From positions 3,107,646-3,171,645 of the forward strand of contig NC_012489.1 in the NCBI RefSeq assembly GCF_000010305.1: DNA of 64,000 bases. The letters run 5' to 3'. How positions within the stretch are numbered: the stretch's first letter is position 1; each line of letters begins with the position of its first letter. Below the pieces are notes generated by a model. The model had not been told where the DNA came from and ran no database searches. It saw only the letters and a list, made by a program, of their open reading frames with translations. Both the position numbers and the translations under genes were made by a program. This DNA is from Gemmatimonas aurantiaca T-27 (GTDB lineage: Bacteria > Gemmatimonadota > Gemmatimonadetes > Gemmatimonadales > Gemmatimonadaceae). Positions 43,900-54,774 of the stretch are shown piece after piece.

Positions 43900-46124
43900 T
43901 GCGCAACGTCCCCGACACCACAATCGACCGACGTGATTTCCTGCGCGTGAGTACGGCCACCGGCGGCGGATTGCTGCTTGGCCTCTACCCCACCCTGCCC
44001 CACGGCGAGCCCACTTTCACCGGTGATTCGCATGAAAGCCCCGACCACACGGGCCGCATAGCAGACTTCCGCCCCAGCGCCTTCATCACCATCGCCTCCA
44101 CAGGCCTGATCACCCTCACCGTGCGTAATCCGGAAGGTGGTCAGGGGATGAAGACCATGGTGCCCATGCTGATCGCCGAAGAACTCGAAGTGGCACTTGC
44201 CGATGTGGTGGTGCAACACGCTCCGGCCGATGCCAAACGGTATGGACGGCAGTTCTTCGGAGGCAGTTCAGGTATACCAAGCAACTGGGAAGAAATGCGT
44301 CAGGTGGGGGCCGTGGCGCGCGAGCTGCTCATCACGGCGGCGGCGCAGCAATGGAACGTGCCCGCCAGCGAATGTGAGGCACGTTCCGCTCAGGTGCACC
44401 ATCGTCCGTCCGGTCGCTCACTGCGTTACGCGCAGCTTGCCGACCGCGCCGCCACACTGCCCGTGCCGGAGTTGCGTACGATACGCCTCAAGGCACCCGA
44501 TCAATACCGCATCATCGGCAAACCGGTTGCCAATGTCGATGGCCCGGCCATCGTGACCGGCAAGCCACTCTTTGGCATCGATGTCAAGTTGCCCGGCATG
44601 CAGTATGCCGTTTTTGCCAAGTGCCCTGTTCGCGCCGGCAAAGTGCGCACCGCCAATATCGACGAAATTCGCACCATGCCTGGGGTACGACGCGCATTTG
44701 TGGTGGAAGGCCAAGACGAACTGTCCGGACTGCTGGGTGGTGTGGCCATCGTAGCCGACCGATGGTGGCAGGCGCGTGCCGCTCAGCAAGCGTTGCGCGT
44801 GGAATGGAACGAAGGGCCGACCGCCCAGCAAAGCAGCGCGAACTTCGTGACGCGCGCGGCGGAGCTTGCCGCCGGTGAATGGGGGGCCGTGCTCCGTCGT
44901 GATGGCAATGTCGAGCAGGCATTTGCCGAAGCACGTCGCACGGTGGAGGCCCGATACGAATATCCATTTCTCTATCACGCCACCATGGAGCCCATGAACT
45001 GCACCGCGCACTACCGCGATGGGGCATTGGAGATCTGGGCGCCGTCACAGCATCCGGAAGGGGCTCGTCAGCTCGTCGCCCAAACACTGGCCATGAGCGA
45101 AGACCGCATCACCATCCATCAAGTCCGCATGGGCGGGGCCTTCGGCCGGCGGTACTTCCATGACTTCGTGGTGGAAGCGGCGTGGATTGCGCGGGAGACT
45201 GGTGTGCCCGTCAAGTTGTTGTGGCCTCGCGAAGACGATGTACAACAGGGCTTCTATCGCCCTGGAGGCTTTCATCATCTGCGCGGTGCCGTGGATGCAG
45301 CAGGGCATGTCACGGCGTGGCAGAATCACTTTGTCACGTTCGGTGACAACGGGAGACCGATGTTCGATGCGGGTTTGAACGGCACCGAGTTCCCCGCGCG
45401 TTTCATACCGAACTTTGCAGCCGGCATGTCCATGATGCCGTTGGGCATTCCCACGGGGCCGCTGCGTGCGCCCTTCGGCAATGCCATGGCCTTTGTCATG
45501 CAGTCGTTCATCGATGAACTGGCTCACGCCGCAGACCGGGATCCGCTCGAGTTCCGGCGCGACCTTCTGGCGCAACCGCCGATTGCGGCGGTGCCGGACT
45601 ACAATGTGGCACGCATTCGCACGGTGCTCGACCTGGTGGCCGAGAAATCCGGATGGGCCACACGAAAGAAGGAACCCGGGCGTGGCATGGGCATCGCGTT
45701 CCACTACAGCCATCGCGGTTACTTCGCTGAGGTGGTCGATGCCTCGGTCAGCGCCAACCGGGCGGTGAAGGTACACCAGGTATGGGTGGCGGGTGACGTC
45801 GGACGTCCCATCATCAATCCCAGCGGTGCCTTGGGTCAGGTACAGGGCTCGGTGCTCGAAGGACTGGCCCAGGCCATGGAACAAGCCATCACCTTCGACC
45901 GAGGCCGTGTGACGCAGACCGGATTCCGGGACTATCCGGTATTGCGACTGCGCAACGCGCCACCCGTAGACGTGCACTTTCTAAAGAGCGCGAACGCGCC
46001 AAGCGGTATGGGCGAACCGTCCCTCCCGCCGGTCATCCCCGCACTCTGCAATGCGATCTTCGCCGCGACTGGCGAGCGGGTGCGTACGCTGCCGCTGGCA
46101 AAGAGTGGCTTCCGCTGGGCCTGA
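43899..46124 (+). CDS. Molybdopterin-dependent oxidoreductase large subunit, IorB-like, Tat-exported
   Basis: 741 residues from the ATG at 43899. N-terminus DRRDFLRVSTATGGGLLLGLYP carries a twin-arginine signal, so the complex works outside the cytoplasm. Family motifs: TVRNPEGGQGMKTMVPMLIAEEL, GGSSGIPSNWEEMR, KPVANVDGPAIVTGKPLFGID, MEPMNCTAHYRDG and GAFGRRYFHDFVVEA. It should hold molybdopterin cytosine dinucleotide. Substrate (aldehyde or N-heterocycle) cannot be told. No maturation factor (XdhC/CoxI) adjacent. Confidence 0.92.
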   Translation: MRNVPDTTIDRRDFLRVSTATGGGLLLGLYPTLPHGEPTFTGDSHESPDHTGRIADFRPSAFITIASTGLITLTVRNPEGGQGMKTMVPMLIAEELEVALADVVVQHAPADAKRYGRQFFGGSSGIPSNWEEMRQVGAVARELLITAAAQQWNVPASECEARSAQVHHRPSGRSLRYAQLADRAATLPVPELRTIRLKAPDQYRIIGKPVANVDGPAIVTGKPLFGIDVKLPGMQYAVFAKCPVRAGKVRTANIDEIRTMPGVRRAFVVEGQDELSGLLGGVAIVADRWWQARAAQQALRVEWNEGPTAQQSSANFVTRAAELAAGEWGAVLRRDGNVEQAFAEARRTVEARYEYPFLYHATMEPMNCTAHYRDGALEIWAPSQHPEGARQLVAQTLAMSEDRITIHQVRMGGAFGRRYFHDFVVEAAWIARETGVPVKLLWPREDDVQQGFYRPGGFHHLRGAVDAAGHVTAWQNHFVTFGDNGRPMFDAGLNGTEFPARFIPNFAAGMSMMPLGIPTGPLRAPFGNAMAFVMQSFIDELAHAADRDPLEFRRDLLAQPPIAAVPDYNVARIRTVLDLVAEKSGWATRKKEPGRGMGIAFHYSHRGYFAEVVDASVSANRAVKVHQVWVAGDVGRPIINPSGALGQVQGSVLEGLAQAMEQAITFDRGRVTQTGFRDYPVLRLRNAPPVDVHFLKSANAPSGMGEPSLPPVIPALCNAIFAATGERVRTLPLAKSGFRWA

Positions 46125-46133
46125 TGGTCGCCT

Positions 46134-47453
46134 GTGACGAACGGAGCCCGTCACGCAGATTGGATGTCCATGGAATCGCCTGACGTGTCGACGCCACTGG
46201 CTGACGATCGGATCGATCGACGCCCCCTCTCGTTCATCATCGGCGCGTGGGTGCTGTTCGCCATTCTGCAGGCGTCCAACTGGCTGCTGTCACCAGCCAT
46301 ATCCAGCCGCTATCCCTATCCCGAACGATTGATCGCCAGTGCGGCGTTCAATGCGTTGGTCTGGATCGCACTCACTCCGCCGGTGCTGCGATTTGCGGCC
46401 GCCGTGCACCGGCGCGAAGGCAGTCGAATCCGGCAGGCATTGCTGGTGATGGCGGTGGGCGCGGCGGTCAGTATCACCGCAGCCTTGTTGAGTGGCAGCG
46501 TGCACGCCCTCCTGTTGCCTGCTCCAGCCACCACTGCAGCAACGGTGGCGCCGACCGAAACGATACCGGCCGGCACGACAGCGAGCATTGCGCGCTTGTG
46601 GATGATGCTGCGTTGGCTCGCCCAGGAACTGGTCACGTTTCTCGTGGTCTTTCTCATCGGGTTTGCCAGTCAGGCCGCCGTCCGTCACCGAATGCAGGAA
46701 CAGTTGGCGGTCTCCCTGCAGGCACGAGCCAGCACCCTGCAGGCCGAACAGGCCGAACTCCGGGCGCATGCGGCCGAACTGCAATCACAACTCAGCGAAG
46801 CGCGCCTGGCCATGCTGCGTGCACGCCTGAATCCGCACTTTCTCTTCAACACGCTCAACGCCATGTCGGCGCTCGCCGACAGCGACCCACGCGGTGTTCG
46901 CACCATGATCGCGCTGCTCAGCGACCTGCTGCGGCAGGCACTCACGGACTCGAATGAGCAGGAGATTCCACTGCGCCAGGAACTGCACCTGATTGGACGA
47001 TATCTCGAGATCCTCGAGATCCGCTATCGGGATCAACTGCAGACCAAAGTGAGCGCGGGGCCGGAACTGCTCGACGCCCTGGTGCCGAATCTCATCCTGC
47101 AGCCACTGGTGGAAAATGCCATGAAACACGGCATCGAACCCGCGGGTGGACATGGGCACATCGACATCACGGTCACGCGCGAGCAGGAACAGCTACTGCT
47201 CACCGTGCGTAACACCGGCAGCCCGGAGCACCACACGATCGCCCCGGGTGGTCAGTCGACAGCAGGCTCCGGCCTTGGCCTCGAGCTCACGCGTGATCGA
47301 TTGCTGGAGCACTATGGCGAAGCCGGCGGACTGGTGCTGCACCCACTCGATGGGGGCGGTATGATCGCCGAGATCGCGATTCCGTATCACACACGCGCGG
47401 AAACCCGAGCCGGTGTCTCTGATCCCGACACCCGCCGAGTGCCACATGCCTAG
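46134..47453 (+). CDS. LytS-type sensor histidine kinase
   Basis: 439 residues from the GTG at 46134; an ATG at 46164 is also possible. Four to five membrane helices to about residue 190 (IIGAWVLFAILQASNWLL, RLIASAAFNALVWIALTPPV, ALLVMAVGAAVSITAALL, LVTFLVVFLIGFAS), then a coiled linker. The phospho-His is in the LNPHFLFNTLN box and ATP-binding motifs are ILQPLVENAMKHGI and GSGLGLELTRDRL. Pairs with the response regulator overlapping it by 8 bp. Confidence 0.9.
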   Translation: MTNGARHADWMSMESPDVSTPLADDRIDRRPLSFIIGAWVLFAILQASNWLLSPAISSRYPYPERLIASAAFNALVWIALTPPVLRFAAAVHRREGSRIRQALLVMAVGAAVSITAALLSGSVHALLLPAPATTAATVAPTETIPAGTTASIARLWMMLRWLAQELVTFLVVFLIGFASQAAVRHRMQEQLAVSLQARASTLQAEQAELRAHAAELQSQLSEARLAMLRARLNPHFLFNTLNAMSALADSDPRGVRTMIALLSDLLRQALTDSNEQEIPLRQELHLIGRYLEILEIRYRDQLQTKVSAGPELLDALVPNLILQPLVENAMKHGIEPAGGHGHIDITVTREQEQLLLTVRNTGSPEHHTIAPGGQSTAGSGLGLELTRDRLLEHYGEAGGLVLHPLDGGGMIAEIAIPYHTRAETRAGVSDPDTRRVPHA

Positions 47454-48252
47454 GCTGATCCGCGCGCTGATCGTCGACGATGAGCCGCTCGGACGACGTC
47501 GACTGCGCGACCTGCTCGCCGCATCACCAGACATCGAGATCGTTGGTGAAAGTGTCGACGGTACGGCCGCGATGGCGGACATCACGGCACTGGCTCCGGA
47601 TCTGGTGTTTCTGGATATCCAGATGCCACGTGGCAGCGGTCTGGATGTCGTGCGTGCCATGGGCCCGGATCGAATGCCCATCACGATCTTTGTCACGGCG
47701 CATGATGCGTTTGCGCTGCAGGCATTCGATGCGGCCGCCGTGGACTATCTGCTCAAACCGTTCAGCGACGAGCGATTTGCCGATGCGCTGAAGCGGGCGC
47801 GTCGCCTCATCGCACTCGAGGACCGTGAGCAACTGCACGCGCAACTGCGCTCGCTGCTCGACATGCCGTCCCCACCGGCCGACAACCTGCCGGTGCCCAA
47901 CGCACCAGCCTATCTGGAGCGCATCGCCGTGCAGATGCGCGGACGCATGCGCGTCGTGCCCGTTGGTCAGATCGACTACATCGTGGCCAACGAACCCTAC
48001 GCGGAACTCCACGTCGGTACGGAGCGCTATCTCATTCGGGATTCACTGCAGCGGCTCGAAGAGCGGCTCGATCCGGCGCGGTTCATCCGTGTTCATCGCG
48101 CCACGATCGTTCGCATCGACGTTATCGATACGCTGTTGCGTGGCGAAGGCAGCGACTATCAGCTCGTCCTGCGCAATGGCGTGCGCCTGCGCGTGGGCCG
48201 ATCCCGCCGCGAAGCCCTCGAGGCGCTGCTCGGACGGGTACGGGCACGGTAG
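47446..48252 (+). CDS. LytTR-family response regulator
   Basis: 268 residues. Receiver domain with Asp11/12 acidic pair and phospho-Asp57 in DLVFLDIQMPRGSG, switch Thr in FVTAHDAFAL and Lys in DYLLKPF. C-terminal LytTR DNA-binding domain about 160-265 (VPVGQIDYIVANEPYAELHVG, RFIRVHRATIVRIDVI). Starts within the kinase gene. Confidence 0.92.
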   Translation: MPRLIRALIVDDEPLGRRRLRDLLAASPDIEIVGESVDGTAAMADITALAPDLVFLDIQMPRGSGLDVVRAMGPDRMPITIFVTAHDAFALQAFDAAAVDYLLKPFSDERFADALKRARRLIALEDREQLHAQLRSLLDMPSPPADNLPVPNAPAYLERIAVQMRGRMRVVPVGQIDYIVANEPYAELHVGTERYLIRDSLQRLEERLDPARFIRVHRATIVRIDVIDTLLRGEGSDYQLVLRNGVRLRVGRSRREALEALLGRVRAR

Positions 48253-48295
48253 CCCCGCCCGCAGCGGTCCCCATTGGTACGCACCGCCTCGCGGC

Positions 48296-48985
48296 CTATT
48301 CCGTCCGCACCGTCCATCGTAACCACGCAACACCCGTCGGCAGCGTCTCGACGGCCTGCAATACCAACGGCACCGGTGATTGTGACATGCCATCGAACAC
48401 CGATGGCGCCCCGGCACGTCCGTCGACGACCGGAGCAATCAGCAGGCTGATTTCATCGACCAGACCACGCTCCAGCATGGCACGATTCACCTGACCGCCC
48501 CCTTCCAGCATCAGCGTCTTCACCGCAAAGTGCGCGGCCAGCTTTTCCAGCGCCAATGAAAAGTCGACGGCCAGTGCACCGGCCACAATGAAAGAAATGC
48601 CCTGCGCCTGCAGGGCCTGCAGATGTGACACATGCGCCAGACCGCTGACCACAACCACGAGGTGATCATCACCGATATCGTTCGACGCCCAGAGCAACTC
48701 TCCCCGCGTGTCCACCGCCACGGCATAACTCGCATGGTGTCCCGGCGCAACGTACAGGTCGCCCAGACCCGAGCCGGCGTTTCCCTCGTCTTCGCGGGCA
48801 GCGGTTCTGACGCCGGCCGCAAAGGCCTCCATGGTCACTCGACCACACATCCAGGCGTCGGCGTCGTACTGCGCATGAATGACTTCATACTCGCTCCGGT
48901 ACGGCGCATCGGCCGGCCAATCCACTACATCGATACGACCGTCGATGGAGGAGACCATATGACAAATGACACGAGGGCGATTCAT
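48296..48985 (-). CDS. Dihydrofolate reductase / RibD C-terminal family reductase
   Basis: 229 residues from the ATG at 48985. RibD_C fold: MNRPRVICHMVSSIDGRIDVVDW, ADAWMCGRVTMEAFA, and KTLMLEGGGQVNRAMLERGLVDEISLLIAPVVDG. Binds NAD(P)H like the reductase domain of RibD, but the deaminase half is missing and no riboflavin genes are near, so the reaction is unknown. Same strand and 22 bp after the aldo/keto reductase gene. Confidence 0.85.
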   Translation of the reverse strand: MNRPRVICHMVSSIDGRIDVVDWPADAPYRSEYEVIHAQYDADAWMCGRVTMEAFAAGVRTAAREDEGNAGSGLGDLYVAPGHHASYAVAVDTRGELLWASNDIGDDHLVVVVSGLAHVSHLQALQAQGISFIVAGALAVDFSLALEKLAAHFAVKTLMLEGGGQVNRAMLERGLVDEISLLIAPVVDGRAGAPSVFDGMSQSPVPLVLQAVETLPTGVAWLRWTVRTE

Positions 48986-49007
48986 GCGCGGAAAGCAGTT
49001 GGAGTGA

Positions 49008-51013
<2,006 letters not shown>

Positions 51014-51056
51014 CCATCGCATCGTGTCGCGACGAATGCGCCTCCTGTAGCGGCGG

Positions 51057-51290
51057 TCACGGTGTGCCGGAGATGACCTCGGTCATGTGGCACTTCGGGC
51101 ACATCACCACAGCACTGCTGCCATTCACCGCCAACCAGCGGTTCATCGACGAGGCCGTGAACGGATAGTCGCAGCTCCGACATTCGGCTTCCACACTCGT
51201 CATCTGTCGAGCGCCATTGCCACCGGCCGTACCACTGCGCGGGTCGGCATCGGACCAACGCACGTCGGAAATGCGGAACAGGTGGGCCAT
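51057..51290 (-). CDS. Small zinc-ribbon-like protein, unknown
   Basis: 77 residues from the ATG at 51290. Two CxxC pairs, ECRSCDYPF and MCPKCHMTEV, form a probable zinc ribbon. No membrane segment. Function not assigned. No clear ribosome site. Confidence 0.55.
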   Translation of the reverse strand: MAHLFRISDVRWSDADPRSGTAGGNGARQMTSVEAECRSCDYPFTASSMNRWLAVNGSSAVVMCPKCHMTEVISGTP

Positions 51291-51470
51291 GAACGTGGTG
51301 CGGTGGCGGGACCGGGGAACCGATGGACAATCCTGATCATCAAGATATCAGACAACTCAGCCGACGGTGTCATCGGGGCCTGGCCTCCTGACACACTGGC
51401 CGACGTCGCGGGTATGGAACAGCATCCCCATGTGATACACGGAATACCGCCCGCTTCTGGAGTGTGCCGG

Positions 51471-51665
51471 ATGCGCTATGTACTGGATCTGCAGGACGAT
51501 GGCCCGGTCCTCCATTGCCAGGACGCCGAGCAGGCGGCGTGGCTTGGCTCGTTGTGGCTCACCGCGAAGCAGACCTGGGAGCGTCCATTTCTCGACCAGG
51601 TGGCCATGGGCATTCGCAATATGATCGGCCAGGCCCCCCCGCAAGTTCCGCGGGATATGCCCTGA
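51471..51665 (+). CDS. Small hypothetical protein
   Basis: 64 residues from the ATG at 51471, chosen because GGAG lies 8 nt upstream; the frame opens further upstream (51087) without a better start. Sequence MRYVLDLQDDGPVLHCQDAEQ then a helical WLGSLWLTAKQTWERPFLDQ. No known domain. May be a real small gene or noise; codon use is consistent with coding. Confidence 0.4.
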   Translation: MRYVLDLQDDGPVLHCQDAEQAAWLGSLWLTAKQTWERPFLDQVAMGIRNMIGQAPPQVPRDMP

Positions 51666-51933
51666 GCGATCACGCGGACCACCAACAAACGATTCGTCGA
51701 ACCATTGTCAGGTCAGGCGCCCGGTGTGCGCAGCGGCCCCACGTGTAGCCCTGACTCGCTTGTCAGGGAACGTCTTATTGGCGTGCCCCACAGGCCAATG
51801 CCATTCATGCCATGGCACACGGCACACCCTCGAATTCGTGTCCGACCGGACCTCACATCCAGTCGACCGAGTGCACCGTCGCGACGGGTGGAGCCAAGAC
51901 GCCATCATCCAACGCACAGAGATGGGAGTTTCC

Positions 51934-52488
51934 ATGCATGAGTTTCGTATGATGTCCTGTGGTATCCTCGTGGCGCTTGCCGCGTGCGGAGCCTCCGCTG
52001 ACAACGCCGGTTCCGCAGCCGCCTCGGACGCGAGCCCCTCTGCCGCTGGTCAGGCGCTGGTGGACGACAGCACCTCCGTCCCCAACATCGTACGCGTGGC
52101 GGTGGGTTCACCGGACCACAGCACGCTGGTGGCAGCCCTCAAGGCAGCAAATCTGGTGGATCCGCTGGCCAATCCCGGTCCGTTCACGGTCTTTGCGCCG
52201 GTCAATGCGGCCTTCGACAAACTGCCTCCGGGAACGGTCGACAATCTGCTCAAGCCGGAGAACAAGAGTCAGCTCGTCGCCATTCTTCACCACCACGTCA
52301 CGACATCGGCACTGGATGTCGAATCGCTGAGCGATGGCCAGGAACTCGGCATGGTGGCCGGCGGCGCCGAGAAGATCAGCAAGCGGGACGGCGCCACCTA
52401 TATCGGCAGCGCAAAGATCGTGGCGTCGGTCCATGCGTCCAATGGCTGGGTGCATGTGGTGGACGGTGTCCTCGTGCCGCCGAAGTAA
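51934..52488 (+). CDS. Fasciclin (FAS1) domain lipoprotein
   Basis: 184 residues from the ATG at 51934 (GGGAG 6 nt upstream, favoured over 51922). Lipobox VALAAC. One FAS1 domain about residues 55-182: HSTLVAALKAANLVDPL, GPFTVFAPVNAAFDKLPPG, VAILHHHVT, and the C-terminal WVHVVDGVLVPPK. FAS1 domains mediate adhesion or surface interactions. The preceding 269 bp (51666-51933) hold no convincing gene. Confidence 0.9.
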   Translation: MHEFRMMSCGILVALAACGASADNAGSAAASDASPSAAGQALVDDSTSVPNIVRVAVGSPDHSTLVAALKAANLVDPLANPGPFTVFAPVNAAFDKLPPGTVDNLLKPENKSQLVAILHHHVTTSALDVESLSDGQELGMVAGGAEKISKRDGATYIGSAKIVASVHASNGWVHVVDGVLVPPK

Positions 52489-52519
52489 GCGTATCCGCGA
52501 ATGCCCGATGGGGACACCA

Positions 52520-52554
52520 GGTGTTGCACGTCCGGCCCGCAGACGTGCAACACC
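52520..52554. terminator. Bidirectional hairpin terminator
   Basis: Perfect 13-bp stem (GGTGTTGCACGTC / GACGTGCAACACC) with a 9-nt loop, between convergent fasciclin and alcohol dehydrogenase genes. Confidence 0.85.
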
Positions 52555-52573
52555 ATGAACGTCCCGACTCGCG

Positions 52574-53599
52574 TCAACGCAGGTCGAGTACGACCCGGCC
52601 TTCGATATCACCGGCGCGCATGCGTGCGAAAATATCGTTGACCTGCTCCAGCTTTCCGGTTTGCACCGTCGCATGGACTTTGCCTTCCCCGGCGAAGGCG
52701 AGCGCCTCCTGGAGATCCAGACGCGTGCCCACGATCGACCCACGGATCGTGATGCCGTTCAGCACCGTGTCGAAGATCGAGATCGGGAAATCACCAGGCG
52801 GCAGTCCATTGAGCGCGACGACCCCGCCTCGACGAACCATGCCCAGCGCCTGTTGAAAGGCCTTCGGGGAAACCGCCGTCACGAGCACGCCCCGCGCTCC
52901 ACCAATTTCCTTGCGGATGCGGGCACCGGGATCCTCGTTCCGCGCATTGACCGTGAAGGTCGCCCCGAGGGTGGACGCCAGCGCCAGCTTGCGGTCGTCG
53001 ATGTCGACTGCGGCGACGTTCAACCCCATCGCCTTGGCATACTGGACCGCCATGTGCCCCAATCCACCGATACCAGAGATGACCACCCAGTCGCCCGGCT
53101 TGGTGTCGGTCACCTTGAGCGCCTTGTAGACCGTCACACCGGCGCACAGCACCGGCGCGATCTCGACAAAGCCGACGTTGTCCGGCAAGACGCCCACGTA
53201 GTTGGCGTCGGCCACGACGTACTCGGCGAACCCGCCGTTGACGGAATAACCAGTGTTGTGCTGCTGCTCACACAGCGTTTCCCATCCTCCAAGACAGTGG
53301 ACGCAGTGCCCACAAGCGCTGTAGAGCCACGGCACGCCCACCCGATCACCTTCGCGCAGATGAGTGACACCAGCACCAAGGGCGACAACATGTCCGACCC
53401 CTTCATGCCCGGGAATGAACGGCGGCGTGGGTTTGATGGGCCAATCGCCTTCGGCCGCATGCAGATCGGTATGACAGACACCGGACGCCGCGATCTTCAC
53501 GAGAATCTGTCCACGTCCCACATCTGGCACGGGCGCTTCTTCGATGACCAGCGGCTCGCCAAAGGCGCGGACCACTGCCGCCTTCATGGTTTTTTGCAT
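52574..53599 (-). CDS. adhP: Zinc-dependent alcohol dehydrogenase (AdhP type)
   Basis: 341 residues. Catalytic zinc: Cys in [17 protein letters not shown], His in [12 protein letters not shown], later Cys in [14 protein letters not shown]. Structural zinc Cys cluster [15 protein letters not shown]. Rossmann motif [20 protein letters not shown]. Oxidises primary alcohols to aldehydes with NAD. The N-terminus has in-frame ATG codons at 53599 and 53587. Confidence 0.93.
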   Translation of the reverse strand: MQKTMKAAVVRAFGEPLVIEEAPVPDVGRGQILVKIAASGVCHTDLHAAEGDWPIKPTPPFIPGHEGVGHVVALGAGVTHLREGDRVGVPWLYSACGHCVHCLGGWETLCEQQHNTGYSVNGGFAEYVVADANYVGVLPDNVGFVEIAPVLCAGVTVYKALKVTDTKPGDWVVISGIGGLGHMAVQYAKAMGLNVAAVDIDDRKLALASTLGATFTVNARNEDPGARIRKEIGGARGVLVTAVSPKAFQQALGMVRRGGVVALNGLPPGDFPISIFDTVLNGITIRGSIVGTRLDLQEALAFAGEGKVHATVQTGKLEQVNDIFARMRAGDIEGRVVLDLR

Positions 53600-53924
53600 G
53601 ATGTTTCACCCCACGTTGTTCTGTGATGGTCGAAAGAGGCGATCAAGCGAGTCTCGATCGCCGCACGGAGACGCGGGAGACGCCTCACGTGAGTCACGAG
53701 TCTCAGCTTACCGGCGGGGATGACAGGCCTCAGTCGGGAACATGCCCGACGATTTCCGGCTATTCCCGACGCCAATGGCATGGAAACCACCACACCCCAC
53801 TACGGGCCAACGCCGATCGACAGCACTCCATCGCATTCACACGTTCCGGCCACGTGCCCATGGCACACGACATGGGACAAAAGCAAAAGCCCGCCACCGA
53901 CCTAAGTCGTTGACGGGCTTCTAA
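53600..53924. promoter_or_regulatory. Upstream region of the alcohol dehydrogenase with GTCGGGAA repeats
   Basis: 325 bp without a gene. GTCGGG-N6-CCCGAC (53733-53750) and a further CCCGAC copy (53765-53770) give three half-sites of GTCGGGAA-like sequence upstream of the minus-strand adh gene. They could be regulator sites. Near the far end lies the terminator of the tRNA. I see no other open gene here. Confidence 0.3.
53881..53919 (-). terminator. Rho-independent terminator after tRNA-Gln
   Basis: On the minus strand, AGCCCGTCAACGA pairs with TCGGTGGCGGGCT (one mismatch, one wobble) over a 6-nt loop, followed by TTTTGCTTTTG. Starts 6 nt past the tRNA 3' end. Confidence 0.85.
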
Positions 53925-53997
53925 TTGCCCCTCCTGGGATCGAACCAGGAACCTTCTGATCCAGAGTCAGACGCTCTGCCAGTTGAGCTAAGGGGCA
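53925..53997 (-). tRNA. tRNA-Gln (anticodon CTG)
   Basis: 73-nt cloverleaf: acceptor TGCCCCT pairs with AGGGGCA (U1-A72, a glutamine identity feature), D arm with GCTCAACTGGCAGAGC, anticodon stem TCTGA/TCAGA around the 7-nt loop CTCTGGA, so anticodon CTG reads CAG. T-arm has GGTTCGATCC. CCA is not encoded. Confidence 0.95.
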
Positions 53998-54098
53998 GCT
54001 GGCTTCCCGCACCAAAGAGGTGGGGGAGCCCACAAATATAGAGCGTACCCGACTGGATGGTAGTGGGGCAGGCAATCGGTCTCCAACGACCGGGCGGC

Positions 54099-54662
54099 CT
54101 ACCCCGCGGTCTCCGCCCAGATCGGCAAAAGCTCCACGGTCAGCCGCCGGCCGAGCCCCATCGGCTCCCAGAGCACATGCTCCACGCAGATCTCCGGGCG
54201 CTCCGCGTCCGGCGTCCATCGCTCCACCAACTGCGAGTCGATGTCCACCAACCAGCATTCGACTCCAGCCCGCTGATAGCGTTGCCGTTTCAGCAGGCGA
54301 TCGTTTCGCGCCGTGGTTGGCGACAACACCTCGACGACCAGCAATGGCGTGGGGGCAGGTACCTCACCCCGCATCACGTCCTGCCCTGTCGGCGGCAGCA
54401 CGAGCACATCGGGCTGCACCAGGGTGCGCGCATCGAGAATCACATCGACGGGCGCAAACAATGTGAGCCCCACGCGATGCGCACGCACGACTTCGAACAG
54501 CGCGCGATAGACCGCCGCCACCACGGCTTGATGCGGGATCCGAGGCGCCGGTGTCACCAACAACTCCCCGTCCACCGCCTCATACCGGTTTCGCGGGTCT
54601 TCGGGCAGCGCCTGCACATCTTCGGCGCTCCAGCGACGTTCCTGAATGACAGGCATACCCAT
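54099..54662 (-). CDS. Uma2 family endonuclease (DUF820)
   Basis: 187 residues from the ATG at 54662 (54656 also in frame). Uma2 pattern: RNRYEAVDGELLVTPAP, TLFAPVDVILDARTLVQPDVLVLPP, LLVVEVLSPTTARNDRLLKRQRYQRAGVECWLVD, matching the restriction-endonuclease-like fold with catalytic D...E.K-type residues. Many genomes carry numerous copies; biological role unclear. Confidence 0.88.
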   Translation of the reverse strand: MGMPVIQERRWSAEDVQALPEDPRNRYEAVDGELLVTPAPRIPHQAVVAAVYRALFEVVRAHRVGLTLFAPVDVILDARTLVQPDVLVLPPTGQDVMRGEVPAPTPLLVVEVLSPTTARNDRLLKRQRYQRAGVECWLVDIDSQLVERWTPDAERPEICVEHVLWEPMGLGRRLTVELLPIWAETAG

Positions 54663-54774
54663 ATTCTGCTCGGCCCTCGGCGCATTCCGCAACTCGGCGA
54701 CATCATGCGCCAACATGCAAAAGGGGTGACGGATCACCGTCACCCCCGCTACGCCCGCATCATCAGAATGATGC

